From assembly GCA_020443945.1 (NCBI GenBank), contig JAIZWN010000138.1, forward strand, positions 1 to 6,727: a stretch of DNA of 6,727 nucleotides. The letters are read 5' to 3'. Positions 1 to 6,390 of the stretch are shown one piece after another. How positions within the stretch are numbered: position 1 is the first letter of the stretch; the number at the start of each line of letters is the position of its first letter. The DNA is from Candidatus Thiosymbion ectosymbiont of Robbea hypermnestra (GTDB taxonomy: Bacteria > Pseudomonadota > Gammaproteobacteria > Chromatiales > Chromatiaceae). Position numbers and translations under genes: made by a program. A model generated the notes under the pieces. The model made no database searches, was not told the origin of the DNA, and saw only the letters and a program-made list of their open reading frames with translations.

Positions 1-64
1 CTTGCTCGGTGCTCTCCTCTCGCCTGGGCGCGGTTGGGAGGGCTCTGAGGGTGAAAAATAAGGT

Positions 65-90
65 GAAACGGGGCACTAGTACCCCATTTC
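65..90. repeat. imperfect palindrome
   Basis: GAAA and GGGG on the left pair with CCCC and TTTC on the right around a central ACTAGT, leaving two C/A mismatches. It could form a hairpin downstream of whatever gene ends near the window start. It is not followed by a T-run, so it is not a canonical intrinsic terminator. Its role is unknown. Confidence 0.4.
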
Positions 91-102
91 CCCTGATCTT
101 GC

Positions 103-206
103 GGATAACCCCCGTAGGACGCGGGGCAAGTGAAACGAACCGCATCTGGTGAGCACACGCAATCGATGCGGTTCGCTCCGCTCACCACATCCTACGGGGA
201 GTATCC
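103..206. repeat. REP-like inverted pair (family A)
   Basis: Two copies of a roughly 31-33 bp unit face each other. The left unit (114-146, + strand) and the right unit (195-165, - strand) both begin GTAGGA and end CGAACCGCATC, differing by a 2-base indel and a few substitutions. Outer arms CCCCGTAGGA (110-119) and TCCTACGGGG (190-199) pair perfectly, extended by GGATA (103-107) with TATCC (202-206). The right unit can also fold on itself (GATG-T-GGT with AACC-G-CATC). A GTAG tetranucleotide followed by an imperfect palindrome is the known hallmark of RAYT-associated REP elements, and inverted pairs of them form BIMEs. No RAYT gene lies in the window, so the assignment rests on architecture alone. 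Confidence 0.75.
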
Positions 207-260
207 GGTCGCGGATAGTGGGTCGAATGTGCGGAATATTCTGAAATGAGGTACTCGTGG

Positions 261-309
261 TCGGTGGTTAATGGTTACTAACCACTGGCCACCGATCACT
301 AGCCACCAA
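261..309. repeat. degenerate heptamer tandem tract
   Basis: Seven consecutive 7-base units fit the loose consensus YCACYRR, for example CCACTGG, CCACCGA, TCACTAG and CCACCAA. Within it GTGGTTA (264-270) and TAACCAC (279-285) form a 7 bp stem. It resembles the short tandemly repeated heptanucleotide (STRR-type) tracts known from cyanobacteria and seen in other GC-rich proteobacteria. It lies about 65 bp upstream of the rplI start and may sit in its 5' untranslated region. Confidence 0.6.
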
Positions 310-374
310 TTGATCCGCCGGATATCCGGGTTACCCGAATATTGGCGTTGCTGAAATCGCTGGGGGGTTTCCAA

Positions 375-824
375 GTGGAAGTTATCCTGTTGAAAAAGGT
401 CGGTCACCTGGGCGATCTGGGCGAGAAGGTCCCGGTGCGCGCCGGTTACGGACGCAACTATCTGATTCCGTCGGGCCTTGCGGTGCCGGCGACCGAGGCC
501 AACCTGAAGGCATTCGAAGAACGGCGTGTCGAGCTGGAGAGGGCGGCCATGGAGAGCCTGATCGCAGCCGAGTCCCGCCGTGAGATGCTCGATAGTCTGA
601 CCGTGACAATCGCCCGTAAGGCCGGTGACGAGGGTAAGCTATTCGGCTCCGTGGGTACCCAGGACATCGTCGCCGCGGTGCGGGATATGGGGATCACCCT
701 GGAGCGTCAGGAGGTTCGCCTCCCCGAAGGGGCCTTCCGCACCACCGGCGAGTACGAGGTGGTGCTGCATCTCCATGCGGATGTGGACGCCACCATCCGG
801 CTCAGGGTCGTTCCCGAGAAATAA
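375..824 (+). CDS. rplI: 50S ribosomal protein L9
   Basis: L9 is a two-domain protein of the large ribosomal subunit. Its N-terminal domain binds 23S rRNA near the L1 stalk base, and a long helix separates it from the C-terminal domain. The 149-residue length equals that of E. coli L9. The family signature is seen at residues 13-40: GDLGEKV, then GYGRNYLIPSG, ending PAT. The helical linker (about 41-75, rich in E, R and A) and a C-terminal domain with GKLFGSVGTQDI follow. I chose the GTG at 375 because it gives the usual N-terminus MEVILLKKVG. An in-frame TTG at 342 would add 11 residues foreign to the family. A G-rich stretch (362-367) lies 7 bases upstream but is a poor match to AGGAGG. dnaB follows after 240 bp, a conserved neighbour order. 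No terminator is visible after the stop. Confidence 0.98.
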   Translation: MEVILLKKVGHLGDLGEKVPVRAGYGRNYLIPSGLAVPATEANLKAFEERRVELERAAMESLIAAESRREMLDSLTVTIARKAGDEGKLFGSVGTQDIVAAVRDMGITLERQEVRLPEGAFRTTGEYEVVLHLHADVDATIRLRVVPEK

Positions 825-835
825 CCCCAGCCCCC

Positions 836-857
836 TTTCCGACTTTCCGATTCCCGA
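836..857. repeat. short degenerate heptamer tract
   Basis: TTTCCGA at 836-842, TTTCCGA at 844-850 and TTCCCGA at 851-857 repeat with spacings of 8 and 7 bases, just after the rplI stop. Read on the minus strand it is a GGGAATC-like heptamer, a type of short repeat common in GC-rich proteobacterial intergenic regions. With only three units it is modest evidence. Confidence 0.4.
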
Positions 858-896
858 TCTTGCCGGGCTCGTTTTGCTCATCCTGGCGCCCTGTTT

Positions 897-908
897 CAGA
901 ATATTCTG
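897..908. repeat. 12 bp perfect palindrome CAGAATATTCTG
   Basis: A perfect 12-base palindrome in the rplI-dnaB gap. Its central GAATATTC also occurs at 234-241 in the gap before rplI, where it is flanked by CG and TG. The two copies in front of two core genes could be a protein-binding site, but no known regulator is recognised and chance is possible. Confidence 0.35.
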
Positions 909-922
909 CTTGTGAGGTCCGG

Positions 923-1020
923 GGTGGACCCAGTGGACTTGGTGGACCCAACGGACCGGACACACCCAGGTCCACCCAGTCCATCGTCCACAAGGTCCAT
1001 GGTGTCCACTCGAGTCCACC
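923..1020. repeat. inverted nine-base repeat tract
   Basis: The left half (923-967) has five 9-base units of the type GGTGGACCC, with TGGAC at 925, 934 and 943, CGGAC at 952 and a weaker last unit. The right half (968-1020) carries the complementary GTCCA at 970, 979, 986, 995, 1004 and 1014, spaced 9, 7, 9, 9 and 10. The two halves are therefore oppositely oriented arrays of one motif and could fold into a long, slippery imperfect hairpin. It ends about 45 bp before the dnaB start, within the likely transcript leader or promoter region. No start codon with a good reading frame makes it a gene. Confidence 0.7.
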
Positions 1021-1064
1021 CGTTTCCGGTAACGAGTCTGTAAATCCGGCGGGGTTTGATCGCT

Positions 1065-2510
1065 ATGTCAGAGCCGGACGTTTCCGCCTATCCCGAGGTT
1101 ACCGCCGATCCCCAGGATCTCCTCGATCTCCAGGATGGTCAGGATGGTCCCTACGGGGCCGAGAATCTGCGCGTTCCCCCCCACTCGATCCAGGCGGAGC
1201 AATCCCTGCTCGGCGGCCTGATGCTGGATAACGAGACCTGGGACCAGGTCGCGGACAAGGTGGCGGCGGGCGATTTCTACCGGCGTGAGCACCGCCTGAT
1301 TTTCGACGCCGTCCGGCGCCTGGTGGACGCCGACCAGCCCTTCGATGTGGTGACCCTGGCGGAGAGCCTGGAGCGTACCGGGACGCTCGATGACGCGGGG
1401 GGGCTGCCCTATCTCGGCTCCATTGCCAAGGACACCCCGAGCGCGGCCAACGTGGTGGCCTATGCCAAGATCGTGCGCTTCAACTCGGTGCTGCGGCAGC
1501 TCATCCACGCCGGTACCCAAATCGCCGACCTGGCCTATAGTCCGGGAAACCGCGCGGACAACGAGCTCCTCGACGAGGCGGAGCGGCGGGTGTTCGAGAT
1601 CGCCGAGCAGCTGGCGCGCGGCGGCGGTTTCAAGGAAATCAAGTCGCTTCTGGTCACCGCCATCGACCGGATCGATCGGCTCTACAACAGCGACGAGCAT
1701 ATTACGGGGCTGCCGACGGGATTCACGGATTTCGACGAGCGGACCTCGGGGCTACAGAAATCCGACTTGATTATCGTCGCCGGCCGGCCCTCGATGGGAA
1801 AGACCAGCTTCGCGATGAATATCGCGGAAAATGTGTCCCTGGAGACCCAGCGCCCGGTGGCCGTGTTCAGCATGGAAATGCCGGGGGAGGCCCTGACCAT
1901 GCGCATGATGTCGTCCCTGGGCCGGATCGATCAGCACCGGGTAAGGACCGGTAAGCTCCAGGAAGACGAATGGCCGCGCCTGACCTCGGCCGTGAACATG
2001 CTGTCCGAGACCAAGCTCTTCATCGACGATACCCCGGCCCTGTCTCCAATCGAGGTACGCGCCCGTGCCCGGCGCCTCAAACGCGAGCATGGCGACCTGG
2101 CGCTGATCATCATCGACTATCTACAACTCATGCAAGCCCCCGAGGCGCGCGAGAACCGCGTGGCGGAAATCTCGGCCATCTCCCGCTCCCTGAAATCCCT
2201 GGCCAGAGAACTCGACATCCCGGTCATCGCCCTGTCCCAGCTCAACCGCAGCCTGGAACAACGGCCCAACAAGCGGCCCATCATGTCGGACCTGAGAGAA
2301 TCGGGGGCCATCGAGCAGGACGCGGACCTGATCGCCTTCATCTACCGGGACGAGGTCTACAACGAAGACACCCCCGACAAAGGCATCGCCGAAATCATCA
2401 TCGCCAAACAGCGCAACGGCCCCATCGGCACCACCCGGCTCACCTTCCTCGGCAAATACACCAAATTCGAGAACTACATCGCCGACGTCTACCAGGACCC
2501 AGGGTATTGA
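1065..2510 (+). CDS. dnaB: replicative DNA helicase DnaB
   Basis: DnaB is the hexameric 5'-3' helicase that unwinds DNA at the replication fork and binds primase through its N-terminal domain. The predicted protein is 481 residues. A variable tail (1-35) is followed by the N-terminal domain, starting VPPHSIQAEQSLLGGLMLDN (about 38-57), a linker (about 165-205), and the RecA-like ATPase domain. Visible ATPase motifs are Walker A GRPSMGKT (240-247), the catalytic glutamate in FSMEMP (E271), Walker B IIIDYLQL (D351) and KQRNGPIGT (arginine-finger region, R450). SDLRESGAIEQDAD is also typical. The sequence is close to E. coli DnaB throughout and looks intact, without an intein. I chose the ATG at 1065 because GGCGGGG lies 10 bases upstream. 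A TTG at 1056 would abut that motif. The tail holds a repeat-derived segment (see the separate entry). No intrinsic terminator is seen after the stop. Confidence 0.98.
   Translation: MSEPDVSAYPEVTADPQDLLDLQDGQDGPYGAENLRVPPHSIQAEQSLLGGLMLDNETWDQVADKVAAGDFYRREHRLIFDAVRRLVDADQPFDVVTLAESLERTGTLDDAGGLPYLGSIAKDTPSAANVVAYAKIVRFNSVLRQLIHAGTQIADLAYSPGNRADNELLDEAERRVFEIAEQLARGGGFKEIKSLLVTAIDRIDRLYNSDEHITGLPTGFTDFDERTSGLQKSDLIIVAGRPSMGKTSFAMNIAENVSLETQRPVAVFSMEMPGEALTMRMMSSLGRIDQHRVRTGKLQEDEWPRLTSAVNMLSETKLFIDDTPALSPIEVRARARRLKREHGDLALIIIDYLQLMQAPEARENRVAEISAISRSLKSLARELDIPVIALSQLNRSLEQRPNKRPIMSDLRESGAIEQDADLIAFIYRDEVYNEDTPDKGIAEIIIAKQRNGPIGTTRLTFLGKYTKFENYIADVYQDPGY
1107..1151 (+). repeat. nine-base repeat inside dnaB
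   Basis: Five consecutive 9-base units each start with GAT (1107, 1116, 1125, 1134, 1143). The units include GATCTCCAG and GATGGTCAG. In the dnaB frame they encode the three-residue repeat DPQ, DLL, DLQ, DGQ, DGP at residues 15-29. The period is a multiple of three, so copy-number change keeps the frame. This part of DnaB is a variable, disordered tail in the family, so the repeat is probably tolerated. Confidence 0.8.
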
Positions 2511-2604
2511 GATCGAATATAGGAAAAAGCAATCCGGTAACGGTGGTGTTGTAATTTTGTTGTCTCTGGGTATATACGCCGAATCCCGGACACAACCAAA
2601 GCCC

Positions 2605-2776
2605 GTAGGATGGGCAAAGCCAGCGCCCGACAAGCCGGTTTAGAGCCCCAGGCATCCCCCAGGGTCCTGCGAGCCAGCGCCGCTTACAGAACGCACAAAG
2701 CGAAGCGTGCCCATCGAATCCGGCTTTAAGCCCTTCGTGATGTTTTGATGGGCACGCTTCGCTTTGCCCATCCTAC
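2605..2776. repeat. REP-like inverted pair (family B)
   Basis: The right unit (2776-2747 on the minus strand) is 30 bases. It starts GTAGGATGGGCAAAGC and ends GCGTGCCCATC, with its own palindrome GATGGGC/GCCCATC. The left unit carries the same sequence in two pieces. GTAGGATGGGCAAAGC (2605-2620) matches the right arm 2761-2776 perfectly, and CAAAGCGAAGCGTGCCCATC (2696-2715) matches 2747-2766 perfectly as an inverted repeat. This inner 20 bp pair can form a strong hairpin. The GTAG start plus imperfect palindrome is the RAYT-type REP hallmark. Its architecture matches the pair at 103-206 but the sequence differs, so it is a second family. Confidence 0.85.
2621..2695. mobile_element. 75 bp insert splitting a REP unit
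   Basis: This segment interrupts the left REP unit and is flanked on both sides by CAAAGC (2615-2620 and 2696-2701), which occurs once in the intact right unit. That is the pattern left by an insertion with a 6 bp target duplication. The segment codes for nothing obvious and I see no clear terminal inverted repeats. AGCCAGCGCC occurs at 2618-2627 and again at 2672-2681, 54 bp apart. An alternative is that 2605-2620 is simply a truncated extra REP copy, so calling it mobile is inference. Confidence 0.35.
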
Positions 2777-2809
2777 CTGGCGGCCTCGGATTCTCAGCAA
2801 ACCTCCAGC

Positions 2810-2834
2810 GGTCCGCGTAGCGGACCCTAGGGTC
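2810..2834. terminator. hairpin and palindrome at convergent gene ends
   Basis: GGTCCGC (2810-2816) and GCGGACC (2820-2826) form a perfect 7 bp stem with a 3-base loop. Overlapping it is the perfect 12 bp palindrome GACCCTAGGGTC (2823-2834). It begins 26 bp beyond the stop of the minus-strand membrane gene and could slow or stop transcription from either side. No T-run follows on either strand, so it is not a canonical intrinsic terminator, and the terminator label is tentative. Confidence 0.35.
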
Positions 2835-2860
2835 TTATGGTCGCCAGGGGTTGCGGGTGG

Positions 2861-5278
2861 TCAGGCGTATTCGAGGAGTTTGTCTTGCATTGCCTCGATT
2901 TCCGTTTCCAGGGATTCGATGGTTGTGGTGGTGTCTTCGATCTTGTCGGCAAGGGATGCCTGGTCGGTGCGCAGGTCCGTGAGGGTTTTTTGTGCCTCGG
3001 TCTGTTCGGTCTGGGTCGCCTCGATGCGTGCCTGTACCTCGGGGAGTTCTTCGCGGTGGCGCCTGAGTCGGGCGCTGAGCTCGTCCAGGATGGCGGAGTC
3101 GCTCCGCTCGCTGTCGGCAAGGGCCTGATCCAGCTCGGCTTCGCCACGCTCGATCATGCGTTGCAGGTCCCGCATCCGCCGGCCATCCTGTTCCAATTGC
3201 TGGTCCGTACTTGTGGCGACGGCCTCGGCTTCCTGAAGCCGCTCCTGGAGATTCGCCGCGTGCGCTTGGTATTCGGCGTAATGGGCCCCGGCTTCTTGTA
3301 GCCGATCCTGGCGGCGTTCGATTCGGCCCTGGAGTGCGCGCCGTTTGGTGCCGCGGTCTTCCTGTTCCAGCTTGTGTTCCCATTTTCTGCGGTCTTGCTC
3401 CAGCCTGGCCTCCCGGTGGCGGATTTTGCTTTTACTTGCCTCGATCCTGGCCTCGTGCTCGGCGGTCAGGCGGTCGGTGCGCTCCCGGAGTCTTTGGTTG
3501 CGCTGTTCCATGCCGTGGATTTTCGCCTGGGTTTCTTGTTTTTCCAGCGCGAGGCGCTCGTGCGCCCGGGTCTTGGTGGCTTCGAGCTCGGCGGCCTTTG
3601 CCGCGACCGCGGCCGCGGCCTCTTCACGCACCCGTTCGGTCTCGATTTCCTGGCGGCGGATCCGCTCCTGGTAGGATTTTTCGATGGCTTCTTCTTCCCG
3701 CGCCTGCTTGTAGCGCCGCCGGCGTTCTTTGTCCTCGAACGCCTGCTCGCGTTGGCTTTGCTCGAAGTGGCGCTGCCGGTCCGCGTCCCGCTGCCGGGCG
3801 GCCAGCAATTTCCGCCGCTGCCGATACTCGAGTATCAGCAATCGCTTGTGGTACCTGAGCTCGGCCTGGTCTTTTTCCCGCTGGTCCGCCAGCTCCCGGC
3901 TCAGGCGGTCGAGCCGCATTTGTCGGCGCCAGAAGAGGTCGGGGTCGGCGTCGTAGAGCAGGTAGGTTTCGGCGAAGCGCACGGGGCCGAGCAGGTTTTC
4001 GCCTGCCTCGGACTCGAAGCCGGGGATTTCCTGGTAATGGCCGTCCCGATAGCCTTGCCACTGTTGTTGCAGGGTGTCGTTGAAGTAGAAGCGGACCGCC
4101 TTGGGCTCGAATAGTTTGAGCGCGATCAGGGAGAGGAAGAGGATCCCGAGCAGGGCCTGCGACAGGCCCTCGATGGTCTTGAAGTGGTCCAGGGCGCCTT
4201 GGGCCAGCTCGCGATCCTGCCGCCGCAGGAGCTCCAGGATGCGCACGCGCATGCCGATGGTGTCCGCGGGGATCTCCAACTCGTAACGTTGCGCGAACTT
4301 GGCCAGGGGCAGTGTGGTGAAGCTGGCCTGGATCTCCTGGCGCTCGGCGGCACGGGTCGCGATCCGCCTGTCGATTTCCCCCAGGGCCCGGCGTTTTCCC
4401 GCCAGCTCCTGGGTGATCGGGTCCAGCCGCCGGTTACGCTCCTGGCGGAGGCGCTCCACCTGCGCCCGCGCCAGCTCGGCGTTGGCCAGGGCCTCCCGCG
4501 CCCGGGAGCCGATGCCGGGGCGGCGTCCGTCCGCGCCGTCCCGTTCGTCCTCGAACTCCTGCTGATAAGTCGCAACCCGACGGTCATAGGTTTCGATGGC
4601 CGGGGCGCTGTCCTGCCGGATTGTCTCCGCTTCTCTCTCGAGCGCCTGCCGTTCCCTGTCTAATTGCTCACGCCGTACCGTGAGCTCCCCGATGGCCTGG
4701 CTCTGGAGTCGGACCAGATCCCGCTCCTTGGCCGCGCGCTTGGCGGCGACCTCGGCGTCATAGACCTCCCGGATCTCGTCGGAGCGGATCGCCTGCGTCA
4801 GAAAGGGCGCCGTGATGAGCAGGGAAACCAATACGATGGCCAGACGCACGATGACCCCGAACCACCAGCGCAGGGTCTCGAGCCAGTAGGCATCGAAGAG
4901 CTCGGCCGACGGGGACGCCTCGCCGCCCTGGAACGTGACACCCTTTGCGATATTTTCCGGCCCCCCGGAGGCGCGCGACCGGGCGGAGCGCAGTCGAAAG
5001 GGTTTCTCGGAGGTGATGAAGGAGGCATCGACGACCCAGATGACCGCAAAGATGCCGGCGAAGAACAGGGGCGCCAGGATCACCGCCAGCCAGCGCACGC
5101 TCCGCGGCACGAAATACTGACTCACGGTCGCCCAGACCGTGCCTTCCACCAGGGACATCAGAAAGATGATGATGAAGGAGAAGGCGAGCCACAGCGCCAC
5201 CAGGGGGGTCATCATGCTGTCGCCGTAAGGCCGCAACAGCACATGCCGCCGGAAATCGGATGCGGACTTCGCGGTCAC
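2861..5278 (-). CDS. DUF4407-like membrane protein with long coiled coil
   Basis: The function is unknown. Counting from the GTG at 5278 the protein has 805 residues. I see four hydrophobic segments: about 24-52, 63-85 (WLAVILAPLFFAGIFAVIWV), 139-161 and 372-392. A charged coiled coil of about 200 residues lies between TM3 and TM4. A second, very long coiled coil (about 450-805) is rich in E, Q, R, A and K. Basic stretches before TM1, between TM2 and TM3 and after TM4 predict cytoplasmic N- and C-termini, so the TM3-TM4 coil would be periplasmic. The TM2 end with VVDASFITSE, a Gly-rich break (GRRPGIGS) in the first coil and GMRVRILELL before TM4 resemble DUF4407 proteins. I see no cysteine. 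I prefer GTG 5278 because GAGGG lies 7 bases upstream. GTG 5344 (827 residues) lacks such a site. The DHH phosphoesterase gene lies about 111 bp upstream on the same strand. Confidence 0.85.
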   Translation of the reverse strand: MTAKSASDFRRHVLLRPYGDSMMTPLVALWLAFSFIIIFLMSLVEGTVWATVSQYFVPRSVRWLAVILAPLFFAGIFAVIWVVDASFITSEKPFRLRSARSRASGGPENIAKGVTFQGGEASPSAELFDAYWLETLRWWFGVIVRLAIVLVSLLITAPFLTQAIRSDEIREVYDAEVAAKRAAKERDLVRLQSQAIGELTVRREQLDRERQALEREAETIRQDSAPAIETYDRRVATYQQEFEDERDGADGRRPGIGSRAREALANAELARAQVERLRQERNRRLDPITQELAGKRRALGEIDRRIATRAAERQEIQASFTTLPLAKFAQRYELEIPADTIGMRVRILELLRRQDRELAQGALDHFKTIEGLSQALLGILFLSLIALKLFEPKAVRFYFNDTLQQQWQGYRDGHYQEIPGFESEAGENLLGPVRFAETYLLYDADPDLFWRRQMRLDRLSRELADQREKDQAELRYHKRLLILEYRQRRKLLAARQRDADRQRHFEQSQREQAFEDKERRRRYKQAREEEAIEKSYQERIRRQEIETERVREEAAAAVAAKAAELEATKTRAHERLALEKQETQAKIHGMEQRNQRLRERTDRLTAEHEARIEASKSKIRHREARLEQDRRKWEHKLEQEDRGTKRRALQGRIERRQDRLQEAGAHYAEYQAHAANLQERLQEAEAVATSTDQQLEQDGRRMRDLQRMIERGEAELDQALADSERSDSAILDELSARLRRHREELPEVQARIEATQTEQTEAQKTLTDLRTDQASLADKIEDTTTTIESLETEIEAMQDKLLEYA

Positions 5279-5389
5279 GACTCGGCCCTCGCGGTTCGTT
5301 TCCTGCGCGGTAGTGCTGTCATTCCGTTGTTTCCGGGTATCCACGAGAGGTAGGGTATCTCGATTTGCGAAAACAATGGAATTGAAATA

Positions 5390-6370
5390 CTACCCTGAAA
5401 GATCCCTTTCAGGGTCCCGGAAGGCGGCGATGAACCGCCGGACAAACCCGTCGTAGTCGGCGTCGGGAAGGTGATCGATGCCGGCGGCGGCCCGGCGGCC
5501 ACCGCCGGTCGGAAACCGGCGGCAAAGGACATCGGCGCCGGTTCCCACCGCTGTAGGCGCCCGCACGCTGACGACGAACCCGCCTTCCGGCAACCGGGTC
5601 AACAGGGCATGGGCGCGTTGCGCGGAGGCGCGGGCCAGCCGGTTGGCCAGGACCCCGCCCGCGCGACGCGCCCAGGGCTCGGCGGGCAGTATATAGAGCG
5701 CGTAGCGGTCCGCCTCGAGCGCCGGCTTCAAGGCCCGCGTCCGCGCCATATCCTCGGCGTAGCCGTCGCGGAGGGTCCGGAAGGCGGTATCCGCGGCGAT
5801 GAACTCCAAGGGGTCCTCATAGGGCCGCAGACGTCGGAACAGGGCGTCCGGCGCGAAATGCAGATCCTCGATCCGGGCCCCGTAGGCGTTATAGTTCATG
5901 CAGACCCCGAGCGCGCGCAGGGTCGCCAACCGCGTCCCGTCCAGCCCCAGGGGAGCCGCGGCGCGGCGCGCCCTCGACTCGAAGTTGTCGCCGAAGGTGC
6001 CGACCACCGCCCAGGCACGGAAGCGCCCCCCGAGAAAATCGTCCACCAGCAGGCTGGTCCCCTTGTCGGGAAGGGTCTCGATATGGATAGCCAGCCCCGG
6101 ATGCCAGGGGATGGACCCCGGAAAGTGATGATCGAAATAGCGGATACGGGCCCCGCTCTCCAGCAACCCCAGGAGCGCGTCCCGATTCCTGTCCAGGGAA
6201 ATATCCAGTACCGTCACCGCATCGCCGGGATTTGCCCGCACCCGCGCCAAGAGCGCGATGTCCCGTTTGACGCCCGTGACCAGCGTCGCCTCCCGCGGCT
6301 CGGCCAACCGCAGCTGCTGAAGGGCGCAGATGCCGTCCGCGTCGCCGTTGAAGACATCATAGTAGGCCAT
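5390..6370 (-). CDS. DHH-family phosphoesterase
   Basis: This is probably a Mn-dependent phosphoesterase of the DHH superfamily, which includes NrnA, RecJ and GdpP. The substrate cannot be told from sequence. Counting from the ATG at 6370 (326 residues), the metal-binding motifs are all present: FNGDADG (7-13), VLDIS (D56), FDHH (79-82) and GTFGDN (D128). A C-terminal DHHA1-like region ends GGGRRAAAG (289-297), where the usual His of GGGH is Arg. No signal peptide or membrane segment is seen, so it should be cytoplasmic. I chose ATG 6370 because GGGCGGA lies 7 bases upstream. A GTG at 6391 would add 7 residues. A perfect hairpin (5393-5414) covers the last codons. The coiled-coil membrane gene follows on the same strand, so the two may form an operon. 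Confidence 0.93.
   Translation of the reverse strand: MAYYDVFNGDADGICALQQLRLAEPREATLVTGVKRDIALLARVRANPGDAVTVLDISLDRNRDALLGLLESGARIRYFDHHFPGSIPWHPGLAIHIETLPDKGTSLLVDDFLGGRFRAWAVVGTFGDNFESRARRAAAPLGLDGTRLATLRALGVCMNYNAYGARIEDLHFAPDALFRRLRPYEDPLEFIAADTAFRTLRDGYAEDMARTRALKPALEADRYALYILPAEPWARRAGGVLANRLARASAQRAHALLTRLPEGGFVVSVRAPTAVGTGADVLCRRFPTGGGRRAAAGIDHLPDADYDGFVRRFIAAFRDPERDLSG
5393..5414 (-). terminator. perfect hairpin at 3' end of DHH gene
   Basis: CCCTGAAAG (5393-5401) and CTTTCAGGG (5406-5414) form a 9 bp perfect stem with a 4-base loop. It lies within the last codons of the DHH gene and stops just before the TAG. The minus-strand sequence after it (TAGTATTTCAATTCC) is only mildly T-rich, so it may be a weak terminator or an mRNA-stabilising stem that sets the ratio of the two genes. 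It is equally possible that it only reflects codons for DPERDLSG. Confidence 0.4.
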
Positions 6371-6390
6371 ATCTGGGTCCGCCCGATTCA

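Larger units (their letters stand above)
1..374. other. upstream non-coding region with repeats
   Basis: No gene is supported in this stretch. It holds an imperfect palindrome at 65-90, a REP-type inverted pair (114-195) and a heptamer tract (261-309), each listed separately where supportable. In many bacteria rpsR (S18) lies directly upstream of rplI, but no S18-like sequence is visible here. Frame 2 is open from the window edge to a TAA at 59-61 and could be the last 19 codons of an upstream gene, but that is too short to identify. I see no convincing promoter for rplI. Confidence 0.6.
2511..2860. other. convergent intergenic region
   Basis: This 350 bp lies between the ends of dnaB (+) and the coiled-coil membrane gene (-). 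It contains no supported gene. It holds a REP inverted pair (2605-2776), a 75 bp insertion-like segment (2621-2695) and a hairpin/palindrome cluster (2810-2834). The first 94 bases after dnaB are AT-richer but show no clear terminator. REP pairs are typically found in such 3' convergent gaps. Confidence 0.7.

Noticed and set aside
114..195. CRISPR array or attachment site
   Set aside because: The repeats are inverted rather than direct, only two units are present, and no spacer regularity, integrase or cas gene is seen.
639..1019. Minus-strand open frame with a Trp-rich start
   Set aside because: Its W-T-G and W-V-H repeats are just the nonamer tract translated, and the rest overlaps rplI antisense.
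1068..1700. Minus-strand open frame of 210 codons opposite dnaB
   Set aside because: A mirror of the dnaB reading frame with no domain of its own.
3374..4114. Plus-strand open frame of 246 codons, and other frames within 2835-5353
   Set aside because: All are antisense or shifted shadows of the coiled-coil membrane gene, with biased low-complexity translations.
2861..5278. Zorya ZorA-like anti-phage motor subunit
   Set aside because: The membrane segments plus long cytoplasmic coil are superficially alike, but I see no MotA-like sequence, and no ZorB peptidoglycan-binding partner or Zorya effector gene is adjacent.
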